Part shown: one piece after another, positions 1-8,654 of the stretch | Layout: each line of letters begins with the position of its first letter | Position numbering within the stretch: position 1 is the stretch's first letter | Assembly (NCBI RefSeq): GCF_039134705.1 | Contig: NZ_CP146256.1 | Span: 3,596,001-3,660,000, forward strand | Direction: 5' to 3' | From: Kineothrix sp. IPX-CK | GTDB lineage: Bacteria; Bacillota; Clostridia; Lachnospirales; Lachnospiraceae | DNA length: 64,000 nucleotides | The notes under the pieces: generated by a model | Database searches by the model: none | What the model was told of the DNA's origin: nothing | Seen by the model: the letters and a program-made list of their open reading frames with translations, nothing else | Translations under genes and position numbers: made by a program

Positions 1-289
1 CCAGCACCACGCGGATTCCGTTTTCATGCAGGCTGCTGCATACCCTTTTAAAGTCCTCATTAGTTCCAATCCTTCGATCGAGCTGTTTATAGTCTCTCGT
101 ATTATATCCATGGGTATCGGATTCGAATACCGGCGAAAAATATATTGCATTTGCTCCCAGATGCTTTATATGGGGAATCCAATCGATCGTCTTCAGTATC
201 CCAGACCGGAGTACTCCGTCGTTTTCAAATGGTGCGCCGCAAAAACCCAGTGGATAAATCTGATAAAACACGCTTTCATATGCCCACAT
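1..289 (-). CDS. GH13 alpha-amylase family glycosidase (N-terminal part)
   Basis: The first 96 codons of a gene that runs off the left edge of the window. The translation opens MWAYESVFYQIYPLGFCGAP, then has IDWIPHIKHLGANAIYFSPVF and ends in the GIRVVL strand that in GH13 enzymes leads into the conserved D..NH region. This is the start of the (beta/alpha)8 barrel of alpha-amylase-type enzymes, which cut or rearrange alpha-glucans. No signal peptide is visible, so a cytoplasmic maltodextrin or glycogen enzyme is likely. The ATG follows GGAGG with normal spacing. The exact specificity (amylase, neopullulanase, alpha-glucosidase) lies in the missing part. Confidence 0.8.
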   Translation of the reverse strand, partial: MWAYESVFYQIYPLGFCGAPFENDGVLRSGILKTIDWIPHIKHLGANAIYFSPVFESDTHGYNTRDYKQLDRRIGTNEDFKRVCSSLHENGIRVVL

Positions 290-908
290 CCTATATCCTC
301 CAATCCTTATCGAATGACCTGTCAATCACTGTTTCATTATAACATGAGAAGTCCTGCATATATACCCCTTTCAATAATCCGTCATATTAATTTACATAAT
401 ATTTTAGGGGTCTGTTCTGTACTTTAACCACAATTACGGCCTATCCAATTCGGTCAATATTTTCTCATACTTCACATAATTTTTTTGACTGAACCAGTAT
501 TTTTTCTCATTTTTCAAGTTTCACTTGCAGAATTATAAATGTGGAGAACATGTACGATTTCTAATGCTTTTTAAGACTTTTTGAAAAGAAATCCCCAATT
601 TCCACCGAGTTATCCACATATGACGTTTGTGTCATTTTTCGTGACTCATCTTCCATTTTCTATAAATTCTGACGTCATTTGTCAAAAAATAATTTCATTT
701 TTCATTTTTCGACATCTACATAAATCTCGGTCAAGCCAAAAGTTATGTTAACTTTACCTTTTTCGACTTCGATGCTATACTACTAAAAAGTATATAAAGA
801 GCTGTCGTTCGCGAAATTGGCAGGCTATTATAATTTTATGTACAATTTTTGAAGGTGTCAGAGGCTTTTTTCGGTATCGCCTGACATAGGAGATGTATTG
901 AAAGGAGT
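290..908. other. AT-rich divergent intergenic region
   Basis: This 600-bp AT-rich stretch separates two divergent genes and holds no convincing coding sequence. On the minus strand an extended -10 (TGTTATAAT, + strand 336-343) probably serves the amylase-family gene. On the plus strand the nfo promoter lies at 753-781. A perfect DnaA-box word (TTATCCACA, 610-618) occurs once, which is not enough to suggest an origin. Just before nfo, TGTCAG-A-GGC pairs with GCCTGACA (about 857-889) in a small leader hairpin. Confidence 0.5.
753..781 (+). promoter_or_regulatory. Probable sigma-A promoter of nfo
   Basis: TTTACC (753-758), a 17-bp spacer and TATACT (776-781), with a TG two bases upstream of the -10. 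Transcription would start near 788 and leave a leader of about 130 nt before the nfo start codon. Confidence 0.5.
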
Positions 909-920
909 ATGATAAGGAAT

Positions 921-1838
921 ATGTTAAAAATAGGTTCACATGTGGGAATGAAGGGTAAGGAAATGTTTCTCGGTTCCGCCAAAGAAGCTGCTTCTTATGA
1001 AGCAAACGCCTTTATGATATTTACGGGTGCTCCCCAGAATACAAAACGCAAGACAATAGAAGAATTGAACATAGACGCAGGTCTGTCCTATATGAAGGAG
1101 CACGGTATCTCTGATGCCATAATCCATGCTCCTTATATAATAAATCTTGGTAACAGTATAAATGCCGACACCTTCAAGCTGGCTGTAGATTTTCTTTCCA
1201 TGGATATACAGCGTACTGCTGCACTAAAGAGCAAGGTTCTCGTACTTCACCCCGGCGCCCATGTAGGAGCGGGTCAAGATGCGGGCATCCGCAAAATAGC
1301 GGAGGGCCTCAATGAGATATTGGACAAAGACACTCCCTGCATCATCGCTTTGGAGACCATGGCGGGAAAAGGTTCCGAAATCGGCAGAAGCTTTGAAGAG
1401 CTGGCCGCCATCTTCGATAAAGTTATCCACAATGAAAAGCTGGGGATCTGCCTGGACACCTGCCATATGCACGATGCAGGCTATGATATTATCCATGGCT
1501 TTGACGAATGCGTAGAGCGCTTGGACCGATTGATAGGAAAAGATAAGGTAGCCGTCCTGCATATCAACGACAGCAAGAATCCATGCGGCGCCGGCAAGGA
1601 CAGACATAGTAATATCGGACATGGGTATATCGGCTTTGATGCACTGTACTCCATCGTCCATAATCCTGCTTTCACGGATATACCCAAAATATTGGAGACA
1701 CCTTATATTCCCTCAGCGGAAGACCCGTCCAGGCTGGTGCCCCCCTATAAAGAGGAGATTCAAATGCTGCGCAGCGGAATATTCACAGCCAGCCGTCCCA
1801 GAAGCGTTCCACCCTCTTTGCCACCAAATCAGCCGTAA
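921..1838 (+). CDS. nfo: Deoxyribonuclease IV (apurinic/apyrimidinic endonuclease)
   Basis: Endonuclease IV cleaves DNA 5' of abasic sites in base-excision repair with a three-metal centre. The protein opens [10 protein letters not shown] and carries the family's metal-ligand motifs in order: [32 protein letters not shown] and [23 protein letters not shown] chose ATG 921, giving 305 aa, because the upstream in-frame ATG at 909 is one base from the AAAGGAG ribosome site, and family members normally begin just before IGSHV. The last ~20 residues (a Ser/Pro-rich tail after EIQMLR) extend beyond the usual end. That extension overlaps the 3' end of the convergent helicase gene by 56 bp. Family assignment is secure. 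Confidence 0.95.
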   Translation: MLKIGSHVGMKGKEMFLGSAKEAASYEANAFMIFTGAPQNTKRKTIEELNIDAGLSYMKEHGISDAIIHAPYIINLGNSINADTFKLAVDFLSMDIQRTAALKSKVLVLHPGAHVGAGQDAGIRKIAEGLNEILDKDTPCIIALETMAGKGSEIGRSFEELAAIFDKVIHNEKLGICLDTCHMHDAGYDIIHGFDECVERLDRLIGKDKVAVLHINDSKNPCGAGKDRHSNIGHGYIGFDALYSIVHNPAFTDIPKILETPYIPSAEDPSRLVPPYKEEIQMLRSGIFTASRPRSVPPSLPPNQP

Positions 1839-4218
1839 CTACTTCGAAATGTTCCCATTCCCGCGGGAACATTTTTTGATAGGAATGATTCAGGAATCGA
1901 TCGTCCAAAAGTGCTACCAGCCCTACGTCCTCCGCAGTCCTTATTACCCTTCCAGCCGCCTGCAGTACCTTATTCATGCCCGGATAACGGTAAGCGTAGT
2001 CAAAGCCGCTGCCGCCCTTTTCATCGAAATAGTTTTTCAATATTTCCCTTTCGTTGCAGACTAAAGGCAGCCCCGTACCAACGATAATAGCGCCGATCAA
2101 GCTGTCTCTCTTCAAGTCGATGCCTTCGCTGAATATCCCTCCAAGCACGCAAAAACCCAGCAGGCTCTTTTCATCCTCTATCTCCACATCCATACGAATC
2201 ATCTGGGACAAATCGCAGTCGTCGTTCCACGCAAAACGGTTTAGGAATTCCTCTCTCGACCGTTCATCCATACGGTCCTCCTGAAGAATACATTCCACGC
2301 TTCCTTTATCTGCAAAATAGTCCTCAAATATCTCATATACCTTCTGCAAAAAAGCATGAGAAGGAAAGAATATCATATAATTTCCATGCCGGTTCTTCAC
2401 GATCTCATGGATGTAGGAGGCAATATTGTAATATTCCATATCTGTCCGTCTCGTATATCTGCTTGTCACATCACTTCCGATAAAAAGCGCCTTTCTTTCA
2501 GGGTCGAACACTGACTTGGCATATACCTCGTAATCTCCTCCTTCGCCGCCCAAGAGACCTTTATAATACTGAATCGGAAGCAGGGTTGCGGAGAACAAAA
2601 TAGTACTTCTTCCCTTCGCCATACATTCCCGTAGGTTCACCGCCGGATTCACACAAAAAAGCTTTAAATTAAAGCTTCCATCCTCCCGCATTTCCGAGTA
2701 AACGACGTAATTCTCATCCACCCTCTCATAAATATCAAGAAAGTGAGATACCGCGAAGTAAAAGTCCAGAATTTCTGCCCTTATCTCATTTTCATGTACC
2801 GCATGCCGGCCTTCATACTCCTCCAAATAAGTCTCCATCACAGAGCTAAGCCTCTGCAACGCCATAACAAAGGGTGAGATATACTCTTCAATCCGATAGT
2901 TTGTACACTCCCGCTTCAAAGCTAACAGCTCTTTGTTGCATTTCTCCAGATAATGCTCCATTTTGCCGTCAATCTCTTTTACGCTCTTCTTTAATTTCAG
3001 GAAATCTTCCTTGCAAAGCACTGCACTGTACATTTCCCTGCCGCGGTCAACCAGATTGTGGGCTTCGTCGATAAGAAAAATATAATCGCCCTTTACTCCA
3101 TCCGCGAAAAAGCGTTTCAAATACACATGCGGATCAAACACATAATTATAATCGCAGATAACGGCATCGGAAAACAAGCTCATATCCAGACACAACTCGA
3201 AAGGGCATACCTGATGGGCCTTTGCATACTCTTCGATCGCCTCTCTGGAGAAATTGTCCGAGTGGGTCAACAAATCATATATTGCCTCGTTAATACGGTC
3301 ATAATGCCCTTTCGCATACGGACAGTACTCAGGATTACATTCCGTTTCCTCCATAAAGCAGATTTTTTCCTTGGCCGTCAGTATCACAGACTTCATTTGC
3401 AGCCCTTTTCCCCTCAACAGCTGAAAGGTATCGTCGGCAACGGTTCTGGTAATGGTCTTCGCCGTCAAATAAAAGATCCTTTCGCCTAATCCCTCACCCA
3501 AGGCCTTAATTGCAGGAAAAACTGTGGAAATCGTCTTGCCGACTCCCGTAGGCGCTTCTATAAAAAGTTTTTTACCGTGGTAAATACTCTGATATACATA
3601 GGTCACCAGATCCTTCTGCCCCTCTCTGTACGGAAACGGGAAAGAAAGATCTTTAATGGACTGCGTCATGCTTCGCTTCCACTGGAACTCGAAGTCAGTC
3701 CACCTTTTATATTGCGTCAAGATATCCTCGAACCACTCTTTTAATTCCATAAAGGTATAGCTGGAATGAAAATACTTGATTTCCTCCGTATCCAGATTAC
3801 AGTAGGTCATACGGACGCAAATTTCCTTCAGTTTATTTTTATCGGCATAAATATACGCATAGCACTTCGCCTGCGCCAGATGGACGGCGAAAGCCTCTTT
3901 GATTTTCTTAAGCTCCAGATAAGTCCCCTTGATTTCATCCACCGTTACCGGAGTCGCTTCCGTACCGTCTATGATTCCGTCTGCTCTGCCTTCTACGACA
4001 ACAGTATATTCCTCCGTCTCATACGGATGCCTGAGAACTACCTCCGCATGATAATCGGACCCCATTCGCCTTTGTATCATCCTATGCACCCGGCTGCCTT
4101 CCTGCATCGCCTGATCCGGTGCCGTGGTCCTTCTATTATCGATATTCCCGGAACGCAGTACGAATTCTACCAGATTGCGGACGGATATATGTATTTCTTC
4201 CTTTTTATTCTGTTCCAT
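1783..4218 (-). CDS. ATP-dependent helicase with N-terminal PD-(D/E)XK nuclease-like domain (DinG/XPD type)
   Basis: An 811-aa protein. Residues about 40-125 resemble a RecB/Cas4-type PD-(D/E)XK domain (EGRAD near 77-81, then DEIKG near 94-98). A DEAH helicase of the Rad3/XPD/DinG group follows, with Walker [10 protein letters not shown] near 221 and DEAH near 384. Cysteines at about 287, 294, 299, 338 and 343 lie where these enzymes hold a 4Fe-4S cluster. It probably unwinds damaged or recombining DNA and may also cut it. The reading frame stays open about 100 codons upstream, but that part overlaps a broken VOC gene. ATG 4218 (MEQNKKEE) after a weak GGGG site matches the domain start. Its 3' end overlaps nfo tail-to-tail. 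The physiological substrate is unknown. Confidence 0.85.
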   Translation of the reverse strand: MEQNKKEEIHISVRNLVEFVLRSGNIDNRRTTAPDQAMQEGSRVHRMIQRRMGSDYHAEVVLRHPYETEEYTVVVEGRADGIIDGTEATPVTVDEIKGTYLELKKIKEAFAVHLAQAKCYAYIYADKNKLKEICVRMTYCNLDTEEIKYFHSSYTFMELKEWFEDILTQYKRWTDFEFQWKRSMTQSIKDLSFPFPYREGQKDLVTYVYQSIYHGKKLFIEAPTGVGKTISTVFPAIKALGEGLGERIFYLTAKTITRTVADDTFQLLRGKGLQMKSVILTAKEKICFMEETECNPEYCPYAKGHYDRINEAIYDLLTHSDNFSREAIEEYAKAHQVCPFELCLDMSLFSDAVICDYNYVFDPHVYLKRFFADGVKGDYIFLIDEAHNLVDRGREMYSAVLCKEDFLKLKKSVKEIDGKMEHYLEKCNKELLALKRECTNYRIEEYISPFVMALQRLSSVMETYLEEYEGRHAVHENEIRAEILDFYFAVSHFLDIYERVDENYVVYSEMREDGSFNLKLFCVNPAVNLRECMAKGRSTILFSATLLPIQYYKGLLGGEGGDYEVYAKSVFDPERKALFIGSDVTSRYTRRTDMEYYNIASYIHEIVKNRHGNYMIFFPSHAFLQKVYEIFEDYFADKGSVECILQEDRMDERSREEFLNRFAWNDDCDLSQMIRMDVEIEDEKSLLGFCVLGGIFSEGIDLKRDSLIGAIIVGTGLPLVCNEREILKNYFDEKGGSGFDYAYRYPGMNKVLQAAGRVIRTAEDVGLVALLDDRFLNHSYQKMFPREWEHFEVVTADLVAKRVERFWDGWL

Positions 4219-4336
4219 ATTTATACCCCATATCCAATCTCTTCTCTCCAAATCCTCAACCAATATAATCCATTCCACAATAGCCCCATAGAACGGAAAA
4301 AATAGCGCATATATATCATTGCGGCGGTTATCAGGT

Positions 4337-4567
4337 CTACCATGTTTGGTTTGGCTGCGACCGCCTATGACGCTGGAAACCGCTAGCTGCCTTAACATAG
4401 CAACATACTGGAGATAATATGATGCTTTCTTCTGGAGCAGAGACAGTACTGAAATCATATTGTCCATCCTGCGCTTTCCAATTAAGCAAATCAGCATAGA
4501 ATTTTGCGAGTCTTGATGGTTCTGTACAGTCCAAAACAATACCCTGTAATTTTACTTTTGGTGCCAT
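4337..4567 (-). pseudogene. Truncated VOC/glyoxalase-like protein
   Basis: The translation starts MAPKVKLQGIVLDCTEPSRL and continues AKFYADLLNWKAQ, the typical first half-module of VOC (glyoxalase/bleomycin-resistance) proteins of about 120-140 aa. After about 56 residues the resemblance stops, and the frame closes at 77 aa with a basic, non-VOC tail. A good ribosome site (GAGGAG, 9 nt before the ATG) is still present. I read it as a 3'-deleted remnant. Its downstream end lies in front of the helicase gene in the same direction. Confidence 0.6.
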
Positions 4568-4714
4568 AACATTAAACTCTCCTCTTGTTCTTGACTTAAT
4601 AATTGAATTTCATTTCCAAACACTTTCGCAGCCAAGTATTTCGGCAGCACAGCTTTTATTCTGCGCGCAGCTGCGCATACATTTTTTATGTAATAGGAGC
4701 ACTTTCCTATTACG

Positions 4715-4954
4715 ATTAGGGTGTCAAAAGGTCCTTTATAAATACATTCTGGTCAATATGACCAAAACAAAAAGAATGACTGCGCCTATGTAAATATTTA
4801 GAAGTTCTTTCTCTGGATATTTGTTTTCTGTTATGTTTGGCGCGAATAGACTGAGAATTAGAACTTCTTATATATTGGAATTCGGAGCAGGAGTCTTTTT
4901 GTTTTGAGCATATTGACTTGAGACGTTTGCAAAAGGACCTTTTGACACCCTAAT
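4715..4954. mobile_element. MITE-like element with 23-bp perfect terminal inverted repeats
   Basis: Positions 4715-4737 and 4932-4954 are perfect 23-bp inverted repeats, beginning ATTAGGGTGTCAAAAGG. The 240-bp element has no coding sequence. It contains a second internal inverted pair (TAGAAGTTCT near 4800 and AGAACTTCT near 4859). It is flanked by CCTATTAC on both sides (left 4706-4713, right 4955-4962), with one extra G on the left, consistent with a target-site duplication of 8-9 bp. Joining the flanks across one copy restores a 16-bp hairpin (TTTTTATGTAATAGGA, its complement, and a 5-6 nt loop), so the element split that hairpin. A degenerate relative lies near 45749-45878. Confidence 0.75.
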
Positions 4955-4963
4955 CCTATTACA

Positions 4964-5009
4964 TAAAAACTCCCCATAAAGATAGTCTACTCTATCTCTT
5001 ATAGGGAGT
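4964..5009 (-). terminator. Rho-independent terminator of the HPr-like gene
   Basis: ACTCCC-ATAA-GATAG pairs with CTATC-TTAT-GGGAGT around a short loop (4969-5009). On the minus strand the hairpin is followed by a run of five T (4964-4968). Confidence 0.75.
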
Positions 5010-5072
5010 CAAACAACATTACATTCTTATTTGCCATTGTCCGTTTCTCACATCCACCAGACCGTTTCGAGG

Positions 5073-5300
5073 TTAAGATGCGACGGCAAAATGCCTCATA
5101 AACGATTCAAAGTCCTCGTCATAGCCCGAATAGGAAACTGTCAAAATCTGATTAAAGTCCAATCCTAACACTCCGACGATGGATTTCGCGTCAACTACGT
5201 ATCTATTATAAGCAATATCAATATCAAAGTCACATTTCGATGCCGCTGCCACAAACTTTTTCACTTCGTCGGGTCTCAACCTTATTTTACGATGTATCAT
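5073..5300 (-). CDS. HPr-family protein lacking the phosphorylatable histidine
   Basis: A 75-aa protein with the size and C-terminal pattern of HPr phosphocarriers: VDAKSIVGVLGLDFNQILTV resembles the HPr segment around Ser46 and the following helix. The N-terminal GLHARPA signature with the active histidine is absent; the corresponding region reads IRLRPDEVKKFVAAASKCD. It cannot act as a normal PTS phosphocarrier. A regulatory or Crh-like role is possible but unproven. ATG 5300 follows AAGGAAGGG; a GTG nine bases upstream is the alternative. It is a single gene with its own terminator. Confidence 0.65.
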   Translation of the reverse strand: MIHRKIRLRPDEVKKFVAAASKCDFDIDIAYNRYVVDAKSIVGVLGLDFNQILTVSYSGYDEDFESFMRHFAVAS

Positions 5301-5539
5301 AAATATCACCCTTCCTTGAAAAATCCTTTCATGAAAATATCTTTCTCGCAGTTACTTGAGTATTATACCTTATTTCCTATAAAAGTAAAGTGAAATTTTT
5401 ATAAACTGGATCTATTGACATATTAGCCGCTGAAATATTTTTTCATATTGACCACTTCCAATCCTCAATATTTGTCAAAATATAAAGAATGCACAATTTA
5501 TTTTTTATCCCTTTACTTTATTAAACTGCATATTGATCA

Positions 5540-6310
5540 TTATTTCCTAAATTCTACCATATATTCTTGGAATCTTAAGGGAAGCATACTTCTTTGTAAA
5601 TTCAGGTTTTTTCTCTCCTTTATCGCTATTTTATGGCAGAAATACGTAAACAGTTCCTGGTATTCCAGCTCTTCCCTCGAATAATTCTCCATCATTTCAC
5701 TGTCGATCTCGGCATTCGTAACGAGATACCAGTCTTTTGAAGCCGGATGAACGACAAATATCCCCCTGATATCATCATATATGACGAAATTTAAAAGAGA
5801 CAATCTATCTGCGAAATGAGGAGCTAAAAAGGTTAATATATTGTTCTTAGGCCCTATCTTAGAAAATAATATGCCGTTTTCCAGCTCCTGAAACCTGAGA
5901 AATCCCATCAAATGAAGCACCTCGTTGTTGGTTCCCCGGTTCAGTTCAAATACCTTGTGCACATAGGGATTCGTCAGATTGCCCATGACTTGCCTGCCAT
6001 TTTGCATTTGCAAGCCGCACACAACGGTCTTGTATACAGCCTCTCCCTTCTGCTTGTCCATAGAAGCAAGCGCGCGGCATATACTTATATACGTCTCTTC
6101 ACCCAATTCCCTCTGAATGGTGCGGGATACTCTTACCGCCGTTCCGGCGTCGGGCACGATGGGGATATATTCCGCGAATAAGCGCAGGTTCTCCTCCTCC
6201 CCGATCTGTATATGAAGACGACTGTGATCTTCCTTCAAGGAATACGCTTTATAGATTCCTGTGAAAATGCCCTCCAGGGAATCCTCACATATTAGATATT
6301 TCTCTTCCAT
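5540..6310 (-). CDS. Putative DNA metabolism protein, TIGR03915-like partner of the radical SAM protein
   Basis: A 256-aa protein encoded 16 bp downstream of the radical-SAM repair gene and evidently co-transcribed with it. The opening (MEEKYLICEDSLEGIFTGIY), the segment AVRVSRTIQRELGEET, and the paired genome position match the family I know as TIGR03915, described as a probable DNA metabolism protein linked to radical SAM protein TIGR03916. In some genomes this domain is fused to a uracil-DNA glycosylase domain. No such extension is present here. No catalytic residues can be named. The ATG follows GGAGG by 10 nt. Family recognition is from memory of sequence and context. Confidence 0.75.
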   Translation of the reverse strand: MEEKYLICEDSLEGIFTGIYKAYSLKEDHSRLHIQIGEEENLRLFAEYIPIVPDAGTAVRVSRTIQRELGEETYISICRALASMDKQKGEAVYKTVVCGLQMQNGRQVMGNLTNPYVHKVFELNRGTNNEVLHLMGFLRFQELENGILFSKIGPKNNILTFLAPHFADRLSLLNFVIYDDIRGIFVVHPASKDWYLVTNAEIDSEMMENYSREELEYQELFTYFCHKIAIKERKNLNLQRSMLPLRFQEYMVEFRK

Positions 6311-6326
6311 ACTATTGATTCCTCCG

Positions 6327-7679
6327 TTACATCTGCCCCAGCACTGCTTTATGAGTATCGATAATATTCGGCTGCATAGTAAAGCCTACATCATCGAACA
6401 AGGATAGCTGCTTGTAGGTAATTCCATCCTTGTCAAAGGGAAGCTTCTCCTTTACCGTAAGAAGATTTCTCGTGATATAGTCCTCCTCTATCTTCGTGTT
6501 GTACATCATCTTTCCATTGCATGTAATGAAATAGAGCGCCCGCTTAAGCACCACTCCTATCTTTTTCAAATCAGGAAAGCTAAGAAAACTGCTCCGCCTC
6601 GCCATCACGATTCTCTGCGCGCTCTTCACCCCGATTCCCGGTATTCTGAGCAGCAGCTGATAATCCGCCCTATTAACTTCCACAGGAAACATCTCCAAAT
6701 GACGCAGCGCCCAATCGGCCTTGGGGTCCAGAAGTATATTGAAATTCGGCCGCGCCTCGCTCAGAAGCTCTCCTGCCTTAAACCCATAAAACCGAAGCAG
6801 CCAGTCCGCCTGATACAGCCTGTGCTCCCGAAGGAGCGGAGGGCCTCCGGGCAGAGCAGGCAGCTCCTTATCCTCGTTCACATTCACAAAGGCAGAATAA
6901 AATACTCTTTTTAATTCAAATTTTTCATAAAGATTTTCCGCCACCGTCATCAACTGATAATCATTTTCCGGCGTCGCACCTACGATAAGCTGGGTAGATT
7001 GTCCGGCAGGGACAAACCGGGGTGCATTTTTATATAGAACGATTTCATTTTTACTGGATTTAATTCCATTTTGAATCTGGCGCATGGGCGCTAAAATATT
7101 CTTCCGATGCTTATTGGGAGCGAGGCGGCTAAGCCCCTCTGCTGTAGGCAGCTCCAGATTCACACTCATCCTGTCAGCCAGCAGCCCCGTCTTCTGAATG
7201 AGAAACGGGTCTGCGCCGGGTATCGCTTTCACATGAATATACCCCTGAAATCGATGCTCCCTGCGCAGCTTATACAGTGTTTGGTAAATCAATTCCATGG
7301 TAAAATCCGGATTATACAGGATCCCTGAACTCAGAAAAAGTCCTTCAATATAATTTCTTTTATAAAAGCCCATAGTCAGCTCGCACACCTCGTCCGGCGT
7401 AAACGAGGTCCTGACGACATCGTTGGATTTTCTGTTAATGCAGTATTTGCAGTCATAAATACATTCATTTGTAAAAAGTATCTTCAATAAGGAAATGCAT
7501 CTTCCGTCTGCGCTGAAGCTATGACAGATGCCGCCGGCTACGGTATTGCCCATACCGCTTCCGCTGCCCTTCCTGTCCACACCGCTGGAGGTACATGCCA
7601 CATCATATTTTGCCGCATCCGTTAAAATTCCCAGCTTCTCCATTACGGACATCTCTTCCGAAACCTTATAATTCATCAT
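6327..7679 (-). CDS. Radical SAM protein with helix-hairpin-helix motif, putative DNA modification/repair (TIGR03916-like)
   Basis: A 450-aa protein. The CIYDCKYC motif (Cys73, 77 and 80) is a CxxxCxxC radical-SAM cluster. Upstream cysteines (CTSSG near 29, GGICHS near 52) are typical of this subgroup. Near residues 335-360 LLLRIPGIGVKSAQRIV is a helix-hairpin-helix DNA-binding motif as in DNA glycosylases. The combination fits the family called putative DNA modification/repair radical SAM protein, which travels with TIGR03915. The chemistry is not established. Two start codons in tandem (7679 and 7676) follow GGTGAG. The promoter and SOS-like boxes upstream are listed separately. Confidence 0.85.
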   Translation of the reverse strand: MMNYKVSEEMSVMEKLGILTDAAKYDVACTSSGVDRKGSGSGMGNTVAGGICHSFSADGRCISLLKILFTNECIYDCKYCINRKSNDVVRTSFTPDEVCELTMGFYKRNYIEGLFLSSGILYNPDFTMELIYQTLYKLRREHRFQGYIHVKAIPGADPFLIQKTGLLADRMSVNLELPTAEGLSRLAPNKHRKNILAPMRQIQNGIKSSKNEIVLYKNAPRFVPAGQSTQLIVGATPENDYQLMTVAENLYEKFELKRVFYSAFVNVNEDKELPALPGGPPLLREHRLYQADWLLRFYGFKAGELLSEARPNFNILLDPKADWALRHLEMFPVEVNRADYQLLLRIPGIGVKSAQRIVMARRSSFLSFPDLKKIGVVLKRALYFITCNGKMMYNTKIEEDYITRNLLTVKEKLPFDKDGITYKQLSLFDDVGFTMQPNIIDTHKAVLGQM

Positions 7680-7695
7680 AACTCACCGCCATTTT

Positions 7696-7765
7696 AGAAC
7701 ACTTGTTTGTATTATAATATCATATTCATTCCCCTTTTTCAACAGTTTTATCGAACAAATGTTTT
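7696..7765 (-). promoter_or_regulatory. Promoter of the radical-SAM repair operon with two LexA-box-like sequences
   Basis: On the minus strand TTGAAA (7737-7742) and TATTAT (7714-7719) are 17 bp apart. CGAACAAATGTTTT (7752-7765) matches the Bacillus-type LexA consensus CGAACRNRYGTTYC at 13 of 14 positions and lies just upstream of the -35. AGAACACTTGTTTG (7696-7709), a weaker match, lies just downstream of the -10. Control by LexA is inferred. Confidence 0.5.
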
Positions 7766-7789
7766 TTGTTACAGTTCGGCCTTGTTTCA

Positions 7790-7818
7790 TTGACATACCT
7801 GCCCATTTTTAGTATACT
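7790..7818 (+). promoter_or_regulatory. Strong sigma-A promoter upstream of the GNAT gene
   Basis: TTGACA (7790-7795), 17 bp, TATACT (7813-7818): near-consensus. The start would be near 7825, leaving an unusually long leader of about 155 nt. Confidence 0.75.
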
Positions 7819-7832
7819 TTTGTCAGAAAAAG

Positions 7833-7908
7833 CTGATGCTTTGTCACCGGATAAAGCATATAAGGCATTCAGGGGCAGACCGTAGGTATGATACGTTTTT
7901 CGCATCAG
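7833..7908 (+). promoter_or_regulatory. Possible structured 5' leader RNA
   Basis: CTGATGC (7833-7839) can pair with GCATCAG (7902-7908), enclosing about 60 nt. TGCTTT (7837-7842) can instead pair with AAAGCA (7853-7858), so the two helices compete for 7837-7839. I do not recognise a known riboswitch class. It may be chance pairing. Confidence 0.3.
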
Positions 7909-7980
7909 AAGGTTTGTTTTTGGATGTTTTTTGTTTAATAACGCATAAACCGATTATATTACGAAGGAACATATTTCATT

Positions 7981-8412
7981 ATGACCACAAGAAGCTATGA
8001 TTATTTACCAAAAGAAGCCTCGCTTCTGCGGGAAGATATATTCGTAAAGGAGCAGGGCTTTGTAGATGAATTCGACGACATCGACGATATTTCCACCCAT
8101 CTCGTCCTATTTGATGGAGCGCTGCCGATAGCAACCTGCCGCTACTATTTCGATAGCGGGAAATCAGCGTATATCATGGGCCGTATTGCCGTAGCCAAGG
8201 CATATAGAGGGAAAAATATCGGTGCACATATCCTGAAGGAAGCCGAAGACCAAATACGCTTATCCGGAGGACGGAAAATATATCTGTCAGCTCAGGTACA
8301 GGCGGCAGGCTTTTACGAAAAACAAGGTTACGTGACGTCGGGGGAACCCTATTATGACGAATACTGTCTCCATGTCCTGATGTATAAGCAGTTGGAGGCC
8401 GGGAATGAATAA
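7981..8412 (+). CDS. GNAT family N-acetyltransferase
   Basis: A 143-aa protein with the order of GNAT motifs: an N-terminal REDIFVKEQGFVDEFD segment as in ElaA/YjcF-like members, the beta4 region MGRIAVAKAYRGKNIGAHIL with the acetyl-CoA-binding RGKNIG, and a final AAGFYEKQGY strand. It would transfer an acetyl group from acetyl-CoA to a small amine or protein N-terminus; the acceptor cannot be predicted. AAGGA lies 13 nt before the ATG. It is the first gene behind the strong promoter and long leader at 7790-7980, and overlaps a broken transporter gene by 8 bp. Confidence 0.85.
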   Translation: MTTRSYDYLPKEASLLREDIFVKEQGFVDEFDDIDDISTHLVLFDGALPIATCRYYFDSGKSAYIMGRIAVAKAYRGKNIGAHILKEAEDQIRLSGGRKIYLSAQVQAAGFYEKQGYVTSGEPYYDEYCLHVLMYKQLEAGNE

Positions 8413-8640
8413 TCTGAATTTCCTATATGTAATGCCTATTTTGCTGGTCATACTTTCCAATGTCTTCTACCATATGTTCAGCAAAAATACACCCTCCGAC
8501 GTAAATCCATTTCTGGGCCTTATCGCTACCTATGGGGTAGCCCTTATTTCCAGCATTCTCTTGTTCTTTCTAACAAAAGAGGAAGGCTGGCGGGAATCGT
8601 CCTTTGCATTGCCGGCATGATCATAATCAATACAAAATAA
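8405..8640 (+). pseudogene. Internally deleted EamA/DMT-type transporter
   Basis: The gene starts as a small membrane protein (LNFLYVMPILLVILSNVFYHMFSK, then a second helix ISSILLFFLT). After about 60 residues the frame is wrong, but another frame continues RLAGIVLCIAGMIIINTK and stops at 8638-8640, which is how the last helix of these about 140-aa drug/metabolite transporters ends. The middle of the protein has been lost by a deletion that also shifted the frame. It was probably co-expressed with the preceding GNAT gene. Confidence 0.75.
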
Positions 8641-8654
8641 GAAAGAGGTGTCAT

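Noticed and set aside
548..562. GAACATGTACGA as a possible LexA site upstream of nfo
   Set aside because: The second half-site does not match GTTY, and it is far from the predicted promoter.
610..618. Perfect DnaA box TTATCCACA
   Set aside because: It is single, with no cluster of further boxes and no replication genes nearby. Chance occurrence in AT-rich DNA is likely.
4219..4539. N-terminal 107-residue extension of the helicase frame
   Set aside because: The added residues overlap the VOC remnant, show no domain, and lack a ribosome site. ATG 4218 fits the domain boundary.
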